Below the pieces are notes generated by a model that was not told the DNA's origin, made no database searches, and saw nothing but the letters and a program-made list of their open reading frames with translations. Source: Novymonas esmeraldas (taxonomy: Eukaryota; Euglenozoa; Kinetoplastea; Trypanosomatida; Trypanosomatidae). Taken from it: a stretch of DNA of 64,000 nucleotides. The stretch spans positions 15,001-79,000 of the forward strand of contig JAECZO010000107.1 of NCBI GenBank assembly GCA_019188245.1. Reading direction: 5' to 3'. The translations under genes and the position numbers were made by a program. Every line of letters begins with the position of its first letter. Position 1 is the first letter of the stretch. Positions 62,206 through 64,000 of this stretch are shown here, piece after piece.

Positions 62206-62234
<29 letters not shown>
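62206..62234. repeat. (TC)n microsatellite
   Basis: A 29-base TC tract. On the transcribed sense it reads as GA, so it is not a splice signal for minus-strand genes. Confidence 0.85.
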
Positions 62235-62237
<3 letters not shown>

Positions 62238-62878
62238 CGCGGTGCGACCGGATCGGATCGTCGCTCTATGACATCGCAAGACAGGAGGGCACGGGAAGGG
62301 GGACAGAAGAACGCGCAGCACAGGAGCGCACAAGGCAGAAGGATGGAGGAGGGAGGAGGGGATGTGTCACGCGTCTCATTCTCAAAAAAAAAAAAAAGAG
62401 GAGGAGGAGAAAGACGTACACAGAAGTATGCGCAGATGTGTGGCGGTTGCATTTGGCGATCCGCGGCTCGAGTGCGACTGTGAGCGGCGGGTGGTCTCCA
62501 TCCCCCCTTCCTCGAAGATCAAAGGGAGGGGAGACCTGCCACGCCGCCTGCGTCACCCACGGTACATACGAGAACGGCCACTTCCATCACACACACTCAC
62601 ACACACGTACAAAGCACACACATACACACACACACGCCGCAATAGTGAAGCGAGCCACCACACAAATAGAGAGAGAGCGGAGGACAGTTCCAAGGCGTCG
62701 GGACGGATACTGTAGAAGTACACCACCTTGTCAAACACGTCGCAGCTGCGTAGGCACCGCGGGGGGGTGCAGGAGATGACGAGGAGACCAGCACATCAGC
62801 GGGGCGGCCAACTCTCTCGTTCCTGCCGCTACCACAACCACCCCCCACCCACCCCTTCGTCCCTCCTCGCCGATGACA

Positions 62879-64000
62879 TCAGTAGTGCATCGTCATCGGC
62901 GTGCACGCCTCGTCGCGCGGAGCGGGCGACGTCGGCGGCTCCAGCGACCACAAATCCGGCGCGGGGTGCGGCAGCGGTGGCGGTGGTGGTGGTGGCGGCT
63001 GCCGGAGGCGCCGGCGCCGCTCCTCCTCCCCCTCCTCCTCCTCCCCATCCCCACCGTCTCCGTCGCTGCACCGACCGGCGGCGGAGCGGAGAGCGAGTCG
63101 ATGCACGTCCTGCTGTGTCGTCGACAGCAGCCACGCCGAGGCCTCCACGAGCGCACACGCGCACCGTAGGGAGTCGGCTGACGCCACGGGCAGCCCTGTC
63201 TCATCCAGGGAGGACGGCGGCTGATCGAGTGTCGACTCCTGCAGTCGCGCAAAGGCGTCCGCGCCGTCCGTCCACTGCTGCATCGCCGTCGCACTCGCAA
63301 GCAGCCGCAGCTCCGCCGGCGACGGGCGGAGGTACTGCAAGACTTGCCGGGCGGTGGGCCGCTGTGGGGGATCGCTGTGGAGCAACGAAGCAACGAGACT
63401 GACGAGCTCCGCCGAGTACCCGCGCCGCTGCAGCACTTGGACGGGAACACGGTGGCGGAGCGCCACGTAACTCTCGCCGTTGCGGGGGAGCGGCTGGCCG
63501 GACATGAGCTCGAAGAGAGACATCCCCAGCGAGAACATGTCCCCCGCCTTGAAGTACTTCTTGCCGTTCAGCATGTCGGCGCACAGGTACCGGCAGTCGC
63601 CCTCGTCCACGCTCATCGTGCTGGGCTCGTTGCCATCGCCCCACGCGAAGTCCACCGCCACTGCCGAGCCGCCAGCTCCCCCGGGGTGAAAGACAGGGCT
63701 GCCGTTCACGTTGGAGTAGGCGGCAGTCCCACCACCGCCACCGCCACCGCCGCCGCCGACTCGCTGGCCACGCGCTGGAGAGCCGTAGCCGTTGCGCGTC
63801 TCGGGCCGCGGCCGGCCCCGCTCATCGAGCAGGACGCTGCAGCCGAAGTCGGAGAGCTTGTAGGCGCCGTCGCGGTCGATGAGCACATTGTCGGGCTTGA
63901 AGTCCACGTGTGCGATGTGGGCGCGATGCAGCGCGTCCAGTGCGATGCACATGTGGGCGAGGAACACCTTCACCTCCGCCTCCGTCCACGCCTCGCCGCG
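62879..64000 (-). CDS. WEE1: Wee1-like protein kinase, C-terminal part (373 aa visible, start beyond right edge)
   Basis: The frame is open through base 64000 (RGEAWTEAE precedes the GTG at 63973), so the N-lobe lies outside. The catalytic loop is HVDFKPDNVLI at 31-41 of the visible part, similar to Wee1 HxDIKPxN; DFG is at 51-53. A Gly-rich insertion of about 75 residues separates DFG from GDCRYLCADML at 134-144, the equivalent of Wee1 GDxRFLANE. KAGDMFSLG (151-159) and the diagnostic QPLPRNGESY (169-178) with QRPTARQVL (213-221) complete the match. Wee1 kinases phosphorylate CDKs on the glycine-loop tyrosine to hold cells before mitosis. The last 150 residues are Ala/Glu/Pro-rich. The Arg of HRD and the Glu of APE are replaced, which is partly normal for Wee1. 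Confidence 0.85.
   Translation of the reverse strand, partial: RGEAWTEAEVKVFLAHMCIALDALHRAHIAHVDFKPDNVLIDRDGAYKLSDFGCSVLLDERGRPRPETRNGYGSPARGQRVGGGGGGGGGGTAAYSNVNGSPVFHPGGAGGSAVAVDFAWGDGNEPSTMSVDEGDCRYLCADMLNGKKYFKAGDMFSLGMSLFELMSGQPLPRNGESYVALRHRVPVQVLQRRGYSAELVSLVASLLHSDPPQRPTARQVLQYLRPSPAELRLLASATAMQQWTDGADAFARLQESTLDQPPSSLDETGLPVASADSLRCACALVEASAWLLSTTQQDVHRLALRSAAGRCSDGDGGDGEEEEGEEERRRRLRQPPPPPPPPLPHPAPDLWSLEPPTSPAPRDEACTPMTMHY

Larger units (their letters stand above)
61380..62878. other. Spacer between the Wee1-like kinase and the rhodanese gene, no gene seen
   Basis: Holds (CA)n near 61450-61466, (TG)n at 61691-61707 and 62013-62037, poly(A) near 62097-62112 and 62382-62397, (TC)n at 62206-62234 and (CA)n near 62587-62637. 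No ORF of coding character. Confidence 0.65.

Overview
The window is nuclear DNA of a trypanosomatid, most likely Leishmania or another member of the Leishmaniinae. The evidence is GC-rich intronless genes, all on one strand, separated by 0.6 to 5 kb spacers full of (CA/TG)n, homopurine/homopyrimidine and poly(A/T) tracts, together with kinetoplastid-specific families (amastin, tuzin, a class I myosin with a FYVE-like tail). All 18 genes I can support lie on the minus strand, so the window reads as part of one polycistronic unit transcribed right to left. mRNAs would be formed by spliced-leader trans-splicing, and several pyrimidine-tract/AG acceptor sites are recognisable just upstream of start codons.

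In transcription order (right to left) the layout is as follows. A Wee1-like kinase (C-terminal part only, cut by the right edge) is followed by a degenerate metallo-beta-lactamase fused to two rhodanese domains. Next come four tandem but diverged tuzin genes and three amastin genes. After a 4.5 kb spacer there is an MDR1/P-glycoprotein type ABC transporter, then a 5.2 kb spacer and a class I myosin with WW, FYVE-like and charged-helix tail. The rest is a conserved unknown with a possible ELL-like layout, an N2227/carnosine-N-methyltransferase type enzyme, an EF-hand protein, uracil phosphoribosyltransferase, a TPR plus SET (SMYD-like) protein, a 1328-residue type I membrane protein, and the first 88 codons of an unknown protein with a mitochondrial-type leader running off the left edge. 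From memory, P-glycoprotein, class I myosin and UPRT sit near each other on L. major chromosome 34, which would make this the equivalent region; I could not check this here.

The accessory part of the window is 37.8-57.1 kb, an amastin/tuzin locus. The amastins are four-pass surface proteins. The tuzins are P-loop proteins of unknown role that here carry mitochondrial-looking leaders, a small beta-rich N-terminal domain, one membrane segment and an NTPase domain. The first and fourth tuzins share a perfectly identical 99 bp block inside otherwise diverged genes, a strong hint of gene conversion. The remaining genes are housekeeping-like and not functionally linked in any obvious way, as is usual for polycistronic units in these organisms. 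I saw no tRNA or rRNA genes, CRISPR arrays, transposases or virus-derived elements.
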